From an uncultured Clostridia bacterium (GTDB taxonomy: Bacteria > Bacillota > Clostridia > Christensenellales > Aristaeellaceae), in assembly GCA_934621505.1 (NCBI GenBank), contig CAKTUU010000001.1:207775-271774 (forward strand): 64,000 bases of DNA, read 5' to 3'. Positions 24,937-33,855 of the stretch are shown here, piece by piece. The translations under genes were made by a program, and so were the position numbers. The notes beneath the pieces were generated by a model. That model made no database searches, was not told the DNA's origin, and worked only from the letters and a program-made list of their open reading frames with translations. Every line of letters starts with the position of its first letter. Within the stretch, counting starts at the first letter, position 1.

Positions 24937-26244
24937 ATGTCTGATTTGAAGCAAAAAATTCTGGACCGTACGGTTACCCTGGGCGTGGTGGGCCTGGGCT
25001 ATGTGGGCCTGCCCCTGGCGGTGGAAAAGGCCAAGGCGGGCTTTCACGTCATCGGCTTTGACGTGCAGAGCCAGAAGGTGGATATGGTCAACGCGGGCCA
25101 TAATTATATTGGCGACGTAGTAAACGCCGATCTGGAAAAAATCGTGAAGGACGGCCATTTGCGCGCCACTACGGACTTTGCCTCCGTGGCCTCCTGCGAC
25201 TGCGTGTGCATTGCGGTGCCCACGCCGCTGGACGCTCACCAGCAGCCGGATATCAGCTATGTGCGCTCCTCGGCGGAAAGCATCACCCCCTATATGCACA
25301 AGGATATGCTGGTGGTGCTGGAATCCACCACCTATCCCGGCACCACGGAGGAGCTTTTGAAGCCCATTCTGGAAAAAAGCGGTCTGAAATGCGGCACGGA
25401 TTTTTATCTGGCTTTTTCGCCGGAGCGGGTGGACCCGGGCAACCTGATTTACAAGACCAAAAACACCCCCAAGGTGGTGGGCGGCGTAACCCCCCAGTGT
25501 ACCGATATTGCCGCCACGCTATATGAAAGCGTGCTGGAGGCCCCTGTGCAGCGGGTGTCCAGCCCCGCCGTGGCGGAGATGGAAAAGATTCTGGAAAACA
25601 CCTACCGCAATGTAAATATCGGCCTGGTCAACGAACTGGCCATGCTGTGCAACCGCATGGGCATCAACATCTGGGAGGTTATTGACGCGGCCAAGAGCAA
25701 GCCCTATGGGTTTCAGGCCTTTTACCCAGGCCCCGGCCTGGGCGGCCACTGCATTCCGCTGGACCCGTATTACCTGAGCTGGAAGGCCCGGGAGTTCGGC
25801 TTCCATACCAGCATGATTGAAAGCAGCATGATGGTGAACGACCGTATGCCGGAATACTGCGCCAACCGGGCCATGAACGCCCTGAACGAGCGCAGAAAGG
25901 CCATGAACGGATCGAAGGTGCTGGTGCTGGGCGTCGCCTACAAGCAGGATATTGACGACTACCGGGAAAGCCCCGCCATTCGGGTAATCGATTGCCTGCG
26001 CAAGCTGGGGGCGCAGGTCAGCTATTACGACCCCTATGTGCCCGTATACCGCTATCACGGCCAGAGCGAAAGCAGCCTGCCCGCCCTGACGGCGGACGCG
26101 CTGGAAAGCGCCGATCTGGTCATGGTCACCACCGCCCATACCACGGTGGATTATGATTTTGTGGCCCAACACGCGGATTTGGTCTTTGATACCAAAAACG
26201 CCATGAAGCATGTGCAGAACCGTCAAAACATCCGCGTGCTGTAA
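24937..26244 (+). CDS. UDP-N-acetylglucosamine 6-dehydrogenase (WbpA-like)
   Basis: A 435-residue nucleotide-sugar dehydrogenase that oxidises C6 of UDP-GlcNAc to the uronic acid using two NAD+. The Rossmann motif GVVGLGYVGLPLA starts at about residue 15. VVLESTTYPGTTEE and FSPERVDPGN point to the UDP-GlcNAc/ManNAc subfamily, and the catalytic Cys is in PGPGLGGHCIPLDP. GGAGG precedes the ATG at 24937. The next three genes are the rest of the WbpB/D/E route, which strongly supports UDP-GlcNAc as substrate over UDP-Glc. It is the first gene of the operon. Confidence 0.92.
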   Translation: MSDLKQKILDRTVTLGVVGLGYVGLPLAVEKAKAGFHVIGFDVQSQKVDMVNAGHNYIGDVVNADLEKIVKDGHLRATTDFASVASCDCVCIAVPTPLDAHQQPDISYVRSSAESITPYMHKDMLVVLESTTYPGTTEELLKPILEKSGLKCGTDFYLAFSPERVDPGNLIYKTKNTPKVVGGVTPQCTDIAATLYESVLEAPVQRVSSPAVAEMEKILENTYRNVNIGLVNELAMLCNRMGINIWEVIDAAKSKPYGFQAFYPGPGLGGHCIPLDPYYLSWKAREFGFHTSMIESSMMVNDRMPEYCANRAMNALNERRKAMNGSKVLVLGVAYKQDIDDYRESPAIRVIDCLRKLGAQVSYYDPYVPVYRYHGQSESSLPALTADALESADLVMVTTAHTTVDYDFVAQHADLVFDTKNAMKHVQNRQNIRVL

Positions 26245-26255
26245 GGAGTAACCGT

Positions 26256-27356
26256 ATGAGTGATCCAATCCGCTATGGGCTGATCGGCTGCGGCCGCATC
26301 GCGCCCAACCATATTGCCGCCGTTATGAACAACGCCGGTGCGCTGGATTTGCGCGCCGTGTGCGACCCGGTTCCGGAACGGATGGAGGCGGTGCTCGCCC
26401 CCCTGCCGGAGCAGCGGCGGGCCCAGGTGCGCCGCTATACCGACTACCGGCAGATGCTGGAAAAGGAGCGGCCTGAACTGTGCGCCGTGGCTACGGGAAG
26501 CGGCCGGCACGCCGCCGTTGGTCTGGACGTGCTGCGGGCAGGCAGTCATGTGATTATCGAAAAGCCGCTGGCCCTTTCCCTGGCGGACGCGCGCAGTCTG
26601 ATCGCCGAGGCGGACAGGCGGGGCCTGAAGCTGTGCGCCTGCCACCAAAACCGGTTTAACAAATCCATTCAAAAAATCCGGGACGCGGTGGAACAGGGCC
26701 GCTTTGGCCGGATGCTGCACGGCGCGGCCCATATCCGCTGGAACCGGGGCCCCGGCTATTACCAGCAGGCTCCCTGGCGGGGCACCTGGGCCCAGGACGG
26801 CGGCGCGCTGATGAACCAGTGCATCCATAATATTGATTTGCTGCGCTGGATGATGGGCGATGAAGTGACCGAGGTCATGGCCTATACCGACAATCTGGAG
26901 CATGATTACATTCAGGCGGAGGATTTGGGACTGGCGCTGGTGCGCTTTGCCGGCGGCGCTTACGGCCTAATTGAAGGCACCACCAACGTGTACCCCCACA
27001 ATCTGGAAGAAACCCTGTACCTGTTCGGGCAGGACGGCACGGTGAAGGCGGGGGGCAAAAGCGTAAACAGCATTGAGGAATGGGAATTTCGGGACGGTCT
27101 GGACGACCCGGAGAAGGTCAAGCGGCAGTTTGGCGAAAACCCGCCCAATGTGTATGGCTACGGCCATACCCCCCTGTACGCGGACGTAATCGACGCCATC
27201 CGAAACGACAGGCCCCCATATGTGGACGGCCGGGCCGGTATGCGGGCGCTGGAACTGGTGCTGGCCATTTACAAATCCGCCGCGGAGCATCGCCCGGTGA
27301 GGCTGCCCCTGCAGGACTGCGCCACCACGGATTTTGAAGGGCGGTTTGGACGATGA
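26256..27356 (+). CDS. GFO/IDH/MocA oxidoreductase, WbpB-like UDP-GlcNAcA 3-dehydrogenase
   Basis: A 366-residue NAD-dependent sugar oxidoreductase with Rossmann motif GLIGCGRIAPNH (residues 6-17) and an intact catalytic motif VIIEKPLALS. GGALMNQCIHNIDLLRWMMG is the typical substrate-loop block. In the WbpB route it oxidises C3 of UDP-GlcNAcA and prepares it for amination. AAGGAG lies 7 nt before the ATG. Its stop overlaps the acetyltransferase start (ATGA). The intact EKP contrasts with the ESP in the TagD fusion elsewhere in the window. Confidence 0.9.
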   Translation: MSDPIRYGLIGCGRIAPNHIAAVMNNAGALDLRAVCDPVPERMEAVLAPLPEQRRAQVRRYTDYRQMLEKERPELCAVATGSGRHAAVGLDVLRAGSHVIIEKPLALSLADARSLIAEADRRGLKLCACHQNRFNKSIQKIRDAVEQGRFGRMLHGAAHIRWNRGPGYYQQAPWRGTWAQDGGALMNQCIHNIDLLRWMMGDEVTEVMAYTDNLEHDYIQAEDLGLALVRFAGGAYGLIEGTTNVYPHNLEETLYLFGQDGTVKAGGKSVNSIEEWEFRDGLDDPEKVKRQFGENPPNVYGYGHTPLYADVIDAIRNDRPPYVDGRAGMRALELVLAIYKSAAEHRPVRLPLQDCATTDFEGRFGR

Positions 27357-27919
27357 GCGTGTTGATTCATCCCACCTCCGTGGTGGATGAGGGAGCCCAA
27401 ATCGGGGACGGCACAAAGATCTGGCACTTTTGCCATGTGGAGGGCACGGCCCGGATCGGGAAAAGCTGCTCCATTGGGCAAAACGCCTATATTGGCAGCC
27501 GCACGGTCATTGGCGATGGGTGCAAGCTGCAAAACAACGTAAGCGTTTACGAGGGGGTTACCCTGGGCAACGGCGTGTTTTGCGGTCCCAGCTGCGTGTT
27601 TACCAACGACCTGACCCCCCGGGCCCTGTACCCCAAGGGGCATGAGCATTTTGTGAAAACGCTGGTGGGGGACGGCGCGTCCATCGGCGCCAACGCCACC
27701 GTGGTATGCGGGCACCGCATTGGCCGCTGCGCCATGATTGGCGCGGGGGCTGTGGTAACCGGCGACGTGCCCGCCCACGCGCTGATGCTGGGCGTGCCCG
27801 CCCGGCGGCGGGGCTGGGTGTGTACCTGCGGGGCAAGGCTGAAGGAATCGCTGAGCTGTCCCCAGTGCGGACGGCGCTTTGCGCCGGAAGGGGACGGCCT
27901 GAGGGAGGCGGACGAATGA
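27353..27919 (+). CDS. WbpD-like UDP-2-acetamido-3-amino uronate N-acetyltransferase
   Basis: A 188-residue left-handed beta-helix acetyltransferase. It has many hexapeptide repeats (IGDGTKIWHF, IGKSCSIGQNAYIG, LGNGVFCGPSCVF) and GASIGANATVVCGHRIG. It acetylates the 3-amino group with acetyl-CoA. The last 35 residues carry two Cys pairs (CTCGARLKES, CPQCGRRF) that look like a small zinc ribbon, an addition not needed in WbpD. Both ends overlap neighbours by 4 bp or less, so the operon is tightly coupled. Confidence 0.9.
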   Translation: MSVLIHPTSVVDEGAQIGDGTKIWHFCHVEGTARIGKSCSIGQNAYIGSRTVIGDGCKLQNNVSVYEGVTLGNGVFCGPSCVFTNDLTPRALYPKGHEHFVKTLVGDGASIGANATVVCGHRIGRCAMIGAGAVVTGDVPAHALMLGVPARRRGWVCTCGARLKESLSCPQCGRRFAPEGDGLREADE

Positions 27920-29037
27920 TGCAGTTTCATGATCTGGGGGCCCAGTATCAGGCCCTCAGGGACGAAATAGACGCCGGAATTGCCGGCGTTATCAGCGACG
28001 GGCACTTTATTCTGGGGCCGCAGGTAACCCGGCTGGAGCAGGAACTGGCCGCCGATGTGGGCCGGAAGTTTTGCGTATCCTGCGGCAACGGCACCGACGC
28101 GCTGGTGCTGTGCCTGATGATGTGGGGCGTAGGCCCGGGAGATGCGGTGTTTGCCCCGGACTTTACCTACTTTGCCTCGGCGGGCTGCGCCACCACGGTG
28201 GGGGCGCAGCTGTTTCCCGTGGATATTGACCTGCGCACCTTCAACATCAGCCCGGAGGCGCTGGAAGCCGCCATTTGCCGGGTGGAAAAGCAGGGACAGT
28301 ACCGTCCCCGGGTGATTGTGGCGGTGGACCTGTTCGGCCAGCCTGCGGATTTTGAGGCCATCAGCGCCATTGCCCAAAGGCATAACATGCTGGTGCTGGA
28401 GGACGGGGCGCAGGGCTATGGCGGCAGCAATGGAAAACGGCAGGCCTGCTCTTTTGGCGACGCGGCCATTACGTCCTTTTTCCCGGCCAAGCCGCTGGGC
28501 TGCTATGGCGACGGCGGGGCCATTTTTGTGGACAGCCCGGAGCAGGACGCGCTGCTGCGCTCCCTGCGGGCCAACGGACGCAGCCCCGTGGATAAATACG
28601 ACAACCAGCGGGTGGGCATGAATTCCCGCCTGGACACATTGCAGGCGGCCATTCTGCTGCCCAAGCTGCACGCCTTGCGGCGCTATGAGCTGGCGGCCCT
28701 GAACCGGGCGGCGGACGCCTATACCCGGGCGTTGGCGGGCGTGGTGAAAACCCCGGCGGTAGCGCCGGGCATGACCTCCAGCTGGGCCCAGTACAGCGTG
28801 CTGTTTGCGGATGCGCACCGGCGGGATCAGACTCAGGCCCGCTTAAAGGCGGCGGGGATTCCCAGCATGATTTATTATCCCCGGGGCATCCACCAGCAGA
28901 CCGCCTACGCGGACCGGCATTTCCCGGACGAGTGGTACCCCAACACCCTGTCGGCCTGCCAGCGGGTGCTGGCCCTGCCCATGCATCCCTATCTGACGGA
29001 TGCGGACATTGCCCGGGTTGTGGAAAATCTGCGATAA
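27916..29037 (+). CDS. DegT/DnrJ/EryC1 aminotransferase (WbpE-like)
   Basis: A 373-residue PLP enzyme with SCGNGTDALVL, VLEDGAQGYGG and PLP lysine K192 in FFPAKPLGCYGDGG. It aminates the 3-keto uronate made by the WbpB-like enzyme, usually with glutamate. The start is one of two adjacent ATGs (27916 or 27919) overlapping the preceding stop. With the three genes upstream it gives UDP-2,3-diacetamido-2,3-dideoxyglucuronic acid. No WbpI epimerase is present in the window, so conversion to the manno form is unproven. Confidence 0.92.
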   Translation: MMQFHDLGAQYQALRDEIDAGIAGVISDGHFILGPQVTRLEQELAADVGRKFCVSCGNGTDALVLCLMMWGVGPGDAVFAPDFTYFASAGCATTVGAQLFPVDIDLRTFNISPEALEAAICRVEKQGQYRPRVIVAVDLFGQPADFEAISAIAQRHNMLVLEDGAQGYGGSNGKRQACSFGDAAITSFFPAKPLGCYGDGGAIFVDSPEQDALLRSLRANGRSPVDKYDNQRVGMNSRLDTLQAAILLPKLHALRRYELAALNRAADAYTRALAGVVKTPAVAPGMTSSWAQYSVLFADAHRRDQTQARLKAAGIPSMIYYPRGIHQQTAYADRHFPDEWYPNTLSACQRVLALPMHPYLTDADIARVVENLR

Positions 29038-29495
29038 ATCGAAACCATGCTGCGGCTGATTTTCAGGCCGCCTCAAAGCTCGCCGTCCAGCGGGCTTTTT
29101 TGGTGAAGGGCCTGTTTTCGGCAGAGCCGAAAACGCTCCGCCCGACCGGGTGCTGCGCACAGAAAATGAAACGGTTCCATTTGTCAGCCGGGCGATATGA
29201 TTCCAGTCATAGGGGCTTTGGCCCCCTCGACAAGATAAAATCCCGCCGTGGCTCTTTCAAGCCGCGGCGGGGCGGGGTGTTGAAAAAAGTGGAGGTGCAG
29301 GAGGTACTACCTCCTGCCGGGGTTTTAGGAGGGAACCCCTAAGCCTTGTAGTGTAACACATTTCCCGTGAACTGGCGTAGTCATGTTCATGGACGAACGC
29401 TGTCATACCAGGGGTTTTCAGCAGCCTGTCCTGCCGCGGCTCTTTCAAGCCGCGGCGAGGGTTGTTTATGGGAAAGGAAAGCGCGCACTGATCGT
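29038..29495. other. Hairpin-rich intergenic region between convergent genes
   Basis: 458 bp without a credible gene. It holds a stem right after the aminotransferase stop (GCGGC...GCCGC at about 29052-29071), GGGGCTTTGGCCCC near 29213-29226, and two copies of CTCTTTCAAGCCGCGGCG (about 29251 and 29440). Copy 1 of the GGAGGTGCAGGAGG repeat sits at 29282-29390. Nothing resembling a tRNA was found. Confidence 0.7.
29282..29390 (+). repeat. Dispersed repeat (GGAGGTGCAGGAGG family), copy 1
   Basis: About 108 bp shared with 40417-40524 in the same orientation: AAAGTGGAGGTGCAGGAGG, a TACCTCCTGCCGGG arm that folds back on it, a second small hairpin (GGGG...CCCC), CCCCTAAG, then TTTCCCG-GAAC and CATGTTC. 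No reading frame is conserved between copies. The two nested hairpins suggest a structured RNA or a REP-like element. Confidence 0.8.
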
Positions 29496-31961
29496 TTACG
29501 GCTGCCGGTTGGCCCTGCGGCGTCGCTGGGGCGCGGCCTCCGTGGGCGGGCTGGCAGGCTCTGCGGGAGTGGGTGCGGAAGGAACGGTCGCCGGCTCGGG
29601 TGCAGGCGCGGACTTTTCAGGACTGGCCGCCGGTTTGGGCGCTTGTTTCCTGCCCTTCGCCGCGTCGGTTTTGATGTGGAAGGTCACCTTGTAGGTTTTA
29701 GGCTCCTGATGCTCCACCTGAGTGTCCAGCGCGGTGTAGCAGCGGTTGCTTAGCGCCGCCGTCAGCATAAAGCGCAGCTTGCGCCAGGGGCTTTGCTTTT
29801 TGTAGAAGCGGCGGAAGATATCTCTGGCCCGTTCCATTTCCTTTACCCCGGCCTCCATGCCGCCGTAATCCACCAGGGACATCATGCGCCACAGGGGCGT
29901 AATGCCCACGGGGAAGGCCTTTTGCCGGTCCATGCGGCGGGCGAACAGCATGGGCGTTTCGCCGGGGCCGGGCTTGCGGCCGTTCAGCCGTACAAGGGTG
30001 GCGCAGGCGCTGCCGTAGACAAACAGCCGGTCGGTATCGGTATCCTTCTTTTTCGCCACGCGGTCCGGCATTCGCAGGTGAACGCGCACGGCCAGTCCCG
30101 CAATGGCCGCGGCAATCAGCAGCAGCCACCAGGGGAAGGGCGGCGGGTCGTCGTTGGGGTCGTTGTCCGTATTGTCCTCCGGGGTAGGATCCGGCTCGTC
30201 CTGATCCTGCGGCGGTTCCGGGCTGGGGGTGGGTTCGTCCTCCTCCTCCGGGGGCGGCGGCGTGGGACTGGGGGTAGGCTCGGGGCTGCTTTCCGGCTGC
30301 GTGTCGTTGTTATCCCGGTTTTGCTGGCTGGGGGTCGCGTCAAAGGGCACCCAGCCAAAGTTTTCAAAATAGACCTCCGTCCAGGCGTGGGCGTCCTTGC
30401 CGGTAACATAGGCAAAGCCGTCCGCCCCCGGCTGGGCCACAAAGCCCTCCACATAGCGGGCGGGCAGGCCCGCCATGCGGCACAGCACCGTCATGGCGCT
30501 GGCAAAGTAGGTGCAGTAGCCCTCCCGGCCCACATACAGGAAGTAGGTGACAAAGTCCTGGTTTTCCGGCGGGGTTTCCGGGGAGAGGGTATAGCGGTAA
30601 TAGCGCTGCAGCTGCCGCATGATGGCGCAGGCCTTTTCATAAGGGGTGGACGCGCCGGAAACCATATTGGCCACATCGTCAAAGACCTTTTGCTCCATAT
30701 GGCTGGGCAGCTGGGTATAGGTTTTGGCAATGGCGGCGTAATTGGGGTCGCCGGTCTGGGGCGTGGCGCTGATCAGCGCGCCCAGGGCGCTGTCGCCGCC
30801 CTCCAGAATGGGGGCGAACACGGTATAGCGGTCGTCCCGGACCAAATCCCGGGTGATGAACAATTCGCTGGCGTCGTTAAAATAGGCCACCATGTCGCTT
30901 TGGGCGCTGAAGGACCGCAGGAACGCCGGGGCAAACACCGTAGACGTGGCGGTGTTTTGCATCTGCACGCTAATGGCCTGGCGGTCCAGCAGGGTACTGG
31001 CCCCCTGCACGCTGTCCGGCGGAAGGTTTTCCAAAAACACCTGCTGGCGCAGGCTGCGCCACCGGGGATTGACGTACAGATACCGCTTGCCGCCGGAGGT
31101 GTCCCGCCAGCTGCGGCCGGTATATTCATCCTTGGACACGGCCCGAAGCAGGGTGCGGCGGCTGGTTTTCACCGTCATCACCGGGTAATCACTGGGTTCG
31201 GCCTCGCCGCCCAGCTTGCCGCTGCCCATGGGGTAATAGCCGTAATTGCCCAGGGTAAACACGTTGCGCGGCTCGGTAAAGAACAGGTAATCGGTGATGG
31301 TTTGTTTCAGGTCCATGGCCTGCTCGTACAGCGGTTCCACCACCGTCTGACCGCTGGGCAGAATCAGCATGGCCAGCACGCACACAGCCGCCGCCATGGG
31401 CAGCACCTCAAACAGGTTGATTTTTTCGTGCGAGGTCTGGCTGATCAGTAGCAGCAGCGCCACCAGCGCGCCCAGGCAGGCCCACAGATACTGGGCCTTG
31501 CCCAGGCTCCACATGCCAAACAGGGTCAGCACCACCACAATGGTAGCGGGCATGAAGCCCACGCTTTTGCTGGTAAAGGCGTAGCTGATGACCGCCAGCA
31601 GGGTGGCCAGGGTCACCGCGATTTCCGTGGCAAACAGCGGCGCGGCGGTGGGAACGCTGCTGAAAAACAGGGAAATGGCCTTCAGCGCCTCAAACGCCAT
31701 GCCGAACAGGCCCCAATTGGGCAAAAGCAGCTGAACCAGCGCCACAGCGCCCGCGCAGGCGGCCAGCGCCAGCCGTCCCCGCTTCAGGGACCCCAGCACC
31801 ATAAACAGCGCCAGCAGCGCCGCGCTGATGAAAATGCCCAGCCACAATTGGCTTTGCGCGCCGAAGGTAAACATCAGCGGCACCAGCAGGCCCATGCACA
31901 GCAGGAGGCTGACCATCAGCCGGGAAAGCCGTTCGTTGGTGAGAAAGGGAAGTTTTTTCAT
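29496..31961 (-). CDS. TgpA-like membrane transglutaminase
   Basis: An 821-residue protein. Residues 1-205 hold about seven hydrophobic segments and an extracellular region follows. The transglutaminase core has an intact triad: C483 (EGYCTYFAS), H525 (DAHAWTEVYF) and D541 (WVPFDATPS). A Pro/Asp/Glu-rich linker (about 550-605) leads to one more membrane helix and a cytoplasmic DUF4129-like C-terminus with a basic Ala/Pro tail. TgpA-type proteins sit with MoxR ATPases and DUF58 proteins; their target is unknown, and in Pseudomonas TgpA is essential. It starts 30 bp after the DUF58 gene. Confidence 0.9.
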   Translation of the reverse strand: MKKLPFLTNERLSRLMVSLLLCMGLLVPLMFTFGAQSQLWLGIFISAALLALFMVLGSLKRGRLALAACAGAVALVQLLLPNWGLFGMAFEALKAISLFFSSVPTAAPLFATEIAVTLATLLAVISYAFTSKSVGFMPATIVVVLTLFGMWSLGKAQYLWACLGALVALLLLISQTSHEKINLFEVLPMAAAVCVLAMLILPSGQTVVEPLYEQAMDLKQTITDYLFFTEPRNVFTLGNYGYYPMGSGKLGGEAEPSDYPVMTVKTSRRTLLRAVSKDEYTGRSWRDTSGGKRYLYVNPRWRSLRQQVFLENLPPDSVQGASTLLDRQAISVQMQNTATSTVFAPAFLRSFSAQSDMVAYFNDASELFITRDLVRDDRYTVFAPILEGGDSALGALISATPQTGDPNYAAIAKTYTQLPSHMEQKVFDDVANMVSGASTPYEKACAIMRQLQRYYRYTLSPETPPENQDFVTYFLYVGREGYCTYFASAMTVLCRMAGLPARYVEGFVAQPGADGFAYVTGKDAHAWTEVYFENFGWVPFDATPSQQNRDNNDTQPESSPEPTPSPTPPPPEEEDEPTPSPEPPQDQDEPDPTPEDNTDNDPNDDPPPFPWWLLLIAAAIAGLAVRVHLRMPDRVAKKKDTDTDRLFVYGSACATLVRLNGRKPGPGETPMLFARRMDRQKAFPVGITPLWRMMSLVDYGGMEAGVKEMERARDIFRRFYKKQSPWRKLRFMLTAALSNRCYTALDTQVEHQEPKTYKVTFHIKTDAAKGRKQAPKPAASPEKSAPAPEPATVPSAPTPAEPASPPTEAAPQRRRRANRQP

Positions 31962-31991
31962 GGTCTGGCCTCCTTTCCGCGAAAAATGAAA

Positions 31992-33152
31992 TCAGCTGCC
32001 GGAGGGGGTAACGTAGTTTACCTCCACGGCGGCCTGCTGCAATTTGGCGACCAGCGGAGCCGTCTCCGGGTCGTCCGCCACAAAGGTAACCAGGTACAGC
32101 CGCACATTGGGACCCATGCGCTTCATGCGCACAATCAAATCGCACAGGGGAGAGGTCATGCGGGTGGTAATAATCACCACCGCGCCGGTTTTGCGCAGCT
32201 CGGCCAGCTGCATCATCACCACCCGCTCAAACTGCTCGGTTTCATTAAAGGTGCAGCGGGCCAGCTCCTCCAGCAGCACCGGCAGCCCCATGCGGCTGGA
32301 ATATTCCATGGGCCGGTCGCCCACCAGCGGCATACGCACCGGGTTATCCTGCCGGATTTGGCAGGCCACCACGCTGGCGGCGGTTTCCAGCAGGGCGTCG
32401 CACAGGAAGGGGCGACGGTCCTCCGGCAGGCCGGGGCTGAGCAGCGGCGGAGAGGTATCCAGCAGCACCAGCGCGTCCGGCAGGGCGGGCTCCTCAAACT
32501 GGCGCACCATGATTTCCCGCTTGCGGGCGCTCATTTTCCAGTGAATGCGTTTCAGCGGGTCGCCCTGCTGATAGGCGCGGATATCCGCCGGGCTGGAGGG
32601 GTCCTCCATAGCCCGCTTCATGGTTTCCACGCCCATATCGCCGGCGGCGAAGGTCAGGGGCTCCACCTCAAAGGGCACAGGCAGCACCAGCAGCTCCTGT
32701 CCGCTGGTATCCGGCTGGCGGTCGTGCTTGAAAAAGCCGAACACATCGCTGACGGTATAGCTTTCCATGCCGGGGAACATGGCCCCCACATGGTCGGCCG
32801 CGAATTTATGCACCACCCGCTGGCGGCGTTTGCCCAGCTGGGTCAGGTGAATGGTGCCCGCCGGGGTATTGCTGGTGGCGCGCATGTGCAGGGCCACCGG
32901 CGCGATGGGCAAAAAGCCCTTATGGCTGACGGCGATTTCCATGCTGACCACATCGCCCCGGTTGACCTTCTGGCCGCTGAGGCCGCTGGACACCTGGATG
33001 GTTTTTTCGGCGGAATGCACGCTGAGCAGGGAAAAGACCCAGGCCAGGGCGATAATGATGGAAATGAGCAGATAGGTGCGGTTGCCCATGGACAGGGCGC
33101 AAAGGAGGAAGAAGGCAAAGCAGATGCCAAGGGTCAGGTTGGCGTGCTTCAA
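31992..33152 (-). CDS. DUF58 domain protein (MoxR partner)
   Basis: A 386-residue protein with two N-terminal membrane helices (ICFAFFLLCALSM and YLLISIIIALAWVFSLL). The DUF58 signature is DIRAYQQGDPLKRIHWKMSA, followed by a vWA-like segment (DALVLLDTSPPL). I place the start at TTG 33152 because AAAGGAGG lies 10 nt upstream and the encoded N-terminus begins directly with membrane helix 1. No in-frame ATG there has a ribosome site. MoxR-DUF58-TgpA sets are thought to act in membrane-protein maturation or envelope stress. The upstream spacing to moxR is abnormally long. Confidence 0.87.
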   Translation of the reverse strand: MKHANLTLGICFAFFLLCALSMGNRTYLLISIIIALAWVFSLLSVHSAEKTIQVSSGLSGQKVNRGDVVSMEIAVSHKGFLPIAPVALHMRATSNTPAGTIHLTQLGKRRQRVVHKFAADHVGAMFPGMESYTVSDVFGFFKHDRQPDTSGQELLVLPVPFEVEPLTFAAGDMGVETMKRAMEDPSSPADIRAYQQGDPLKRIHWKMSARKREIMVRQFEEPALPDALVLLDTSPPLLSPGLPEDRRPFLCDALLETAASVVACQIRQDNPVRMPLVGDRPMEYSSRMGLPVLLEELARCTFNETEQFERVVMMQLAELRKTGAVVIITTRMTSPLCDLIVRMKRMGPNVRLYLVTFVADDPETAPLVAKLQQAAVEVNYVTPSGS

Positions 33153-33854
33153 GGGGTGGGTTCCTCCTTTCTTTGAGCTTTCAAAATAAAATAGGGGTTT
33201 TCCGCCGGGGGCGGAGGGGGTGCGCTTGCGGAAGGCTGTTTCCGCGGAACAGGTGCAAAGGGCGCTATGCGCCCCTTTGCACACCCCGCACCTGCTTTTT
33301 CTCAAAAAAGCAGGCAAAAAGGTGCGACACGCGCGTCCGGTAGAAATCCCTGCTCGGCCTAAATCCGGCATTCGCCGGCTTTAGGCTGCGCCCCTGCGGC
33401 GGTGTCCTCGGGGCTTGGCTCGCAAGCGAGCCCTCGATGATTGCCCATTTTGGGGCTGCGGGGGCGCATATCCGCTTGGGTGGTGATGGAATTGGGTGTG
33501 CCTTTGGGGCTAGAGTTACTACGATGCGCCCTGATCCTTGCCCCAAAAGGGCGGGGGATTTCTGCCTCCCGCGCTACCGTCGCGGGGGACGTGGGCGCGG
33601 GTTGGGTTTACTAAGATACGGTGTAAGCAAAGTTGGCTTCGTCAGCATGGGTTTCCTGTCCCTCCCCTATGGGGAGGTGGCCCTTTAGGGCCGGAGGGGC
33701 GGTAACTTTACGACAGCCAAGCATGGCGGGTCGAGGGAAGCCTAGTTATTCGACAGCGCGGCTGTGGTGGGGATGGGACCCGCCACATTGCCGCGCGGCA
33801 CACGAGTATGTGGGTTCTTAAGCACAGACGCCTCCTCAGAGGCGGATGTGCGCC
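33153..33854. other. 700-bp hairpin-rich non-coding block between moxR and the DUF58 gene
   Basis: It contains at least seven inverted repeats: GTGCAAAGGGCGC/GCGCCCCTTTGCAC (33253-33282), CCTGCTTTTT/AAAAAAGCAGG (33291-33313), GCCTAAATCCGGC/GCCGGCTTTAGGC (33357-33386), GGCTCGC-AA-GCGAGCC (about 33416-33431), CTCCCC-TAT-GGGGAG and GGCCCTTTAGGGCC (about 33660-33692), and CGCCTC/GAGGCG (about 33829-33844). Short frames exist but none has a ribosome site plus a recognisable domain. The block separates genes that are normally adjacent, so I read it as inserted repetitive DNA. Confidence 0.75.
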
Positions 33855-33855
33855 C
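33760..33855 (-). repeat. Dispersed non-coding repeat, copy 2
   Basis: Read on the - strand it gives GGGCGCACATCCGCCTCTGA, then GGAGGCGTCTGTGC and AACCCACA. This parallels the element at 7447-7545 on the + strand. It begins exactly at the moxR stop codon. Confidence 0.7.

Noticed and set aside
29038..29495. tRNA or small protein genes in the 458-bp gap
   Set aside because: No cloverleaf or GTTCRANNC T-arm block was found, and the short frames share no features between repeat copies.
33265..33688. Short frames of 83-93 codons in the moxR/DUF58 gap
   Set aside because: They lack ribosome sites and domains and are created by the inverted repeats.
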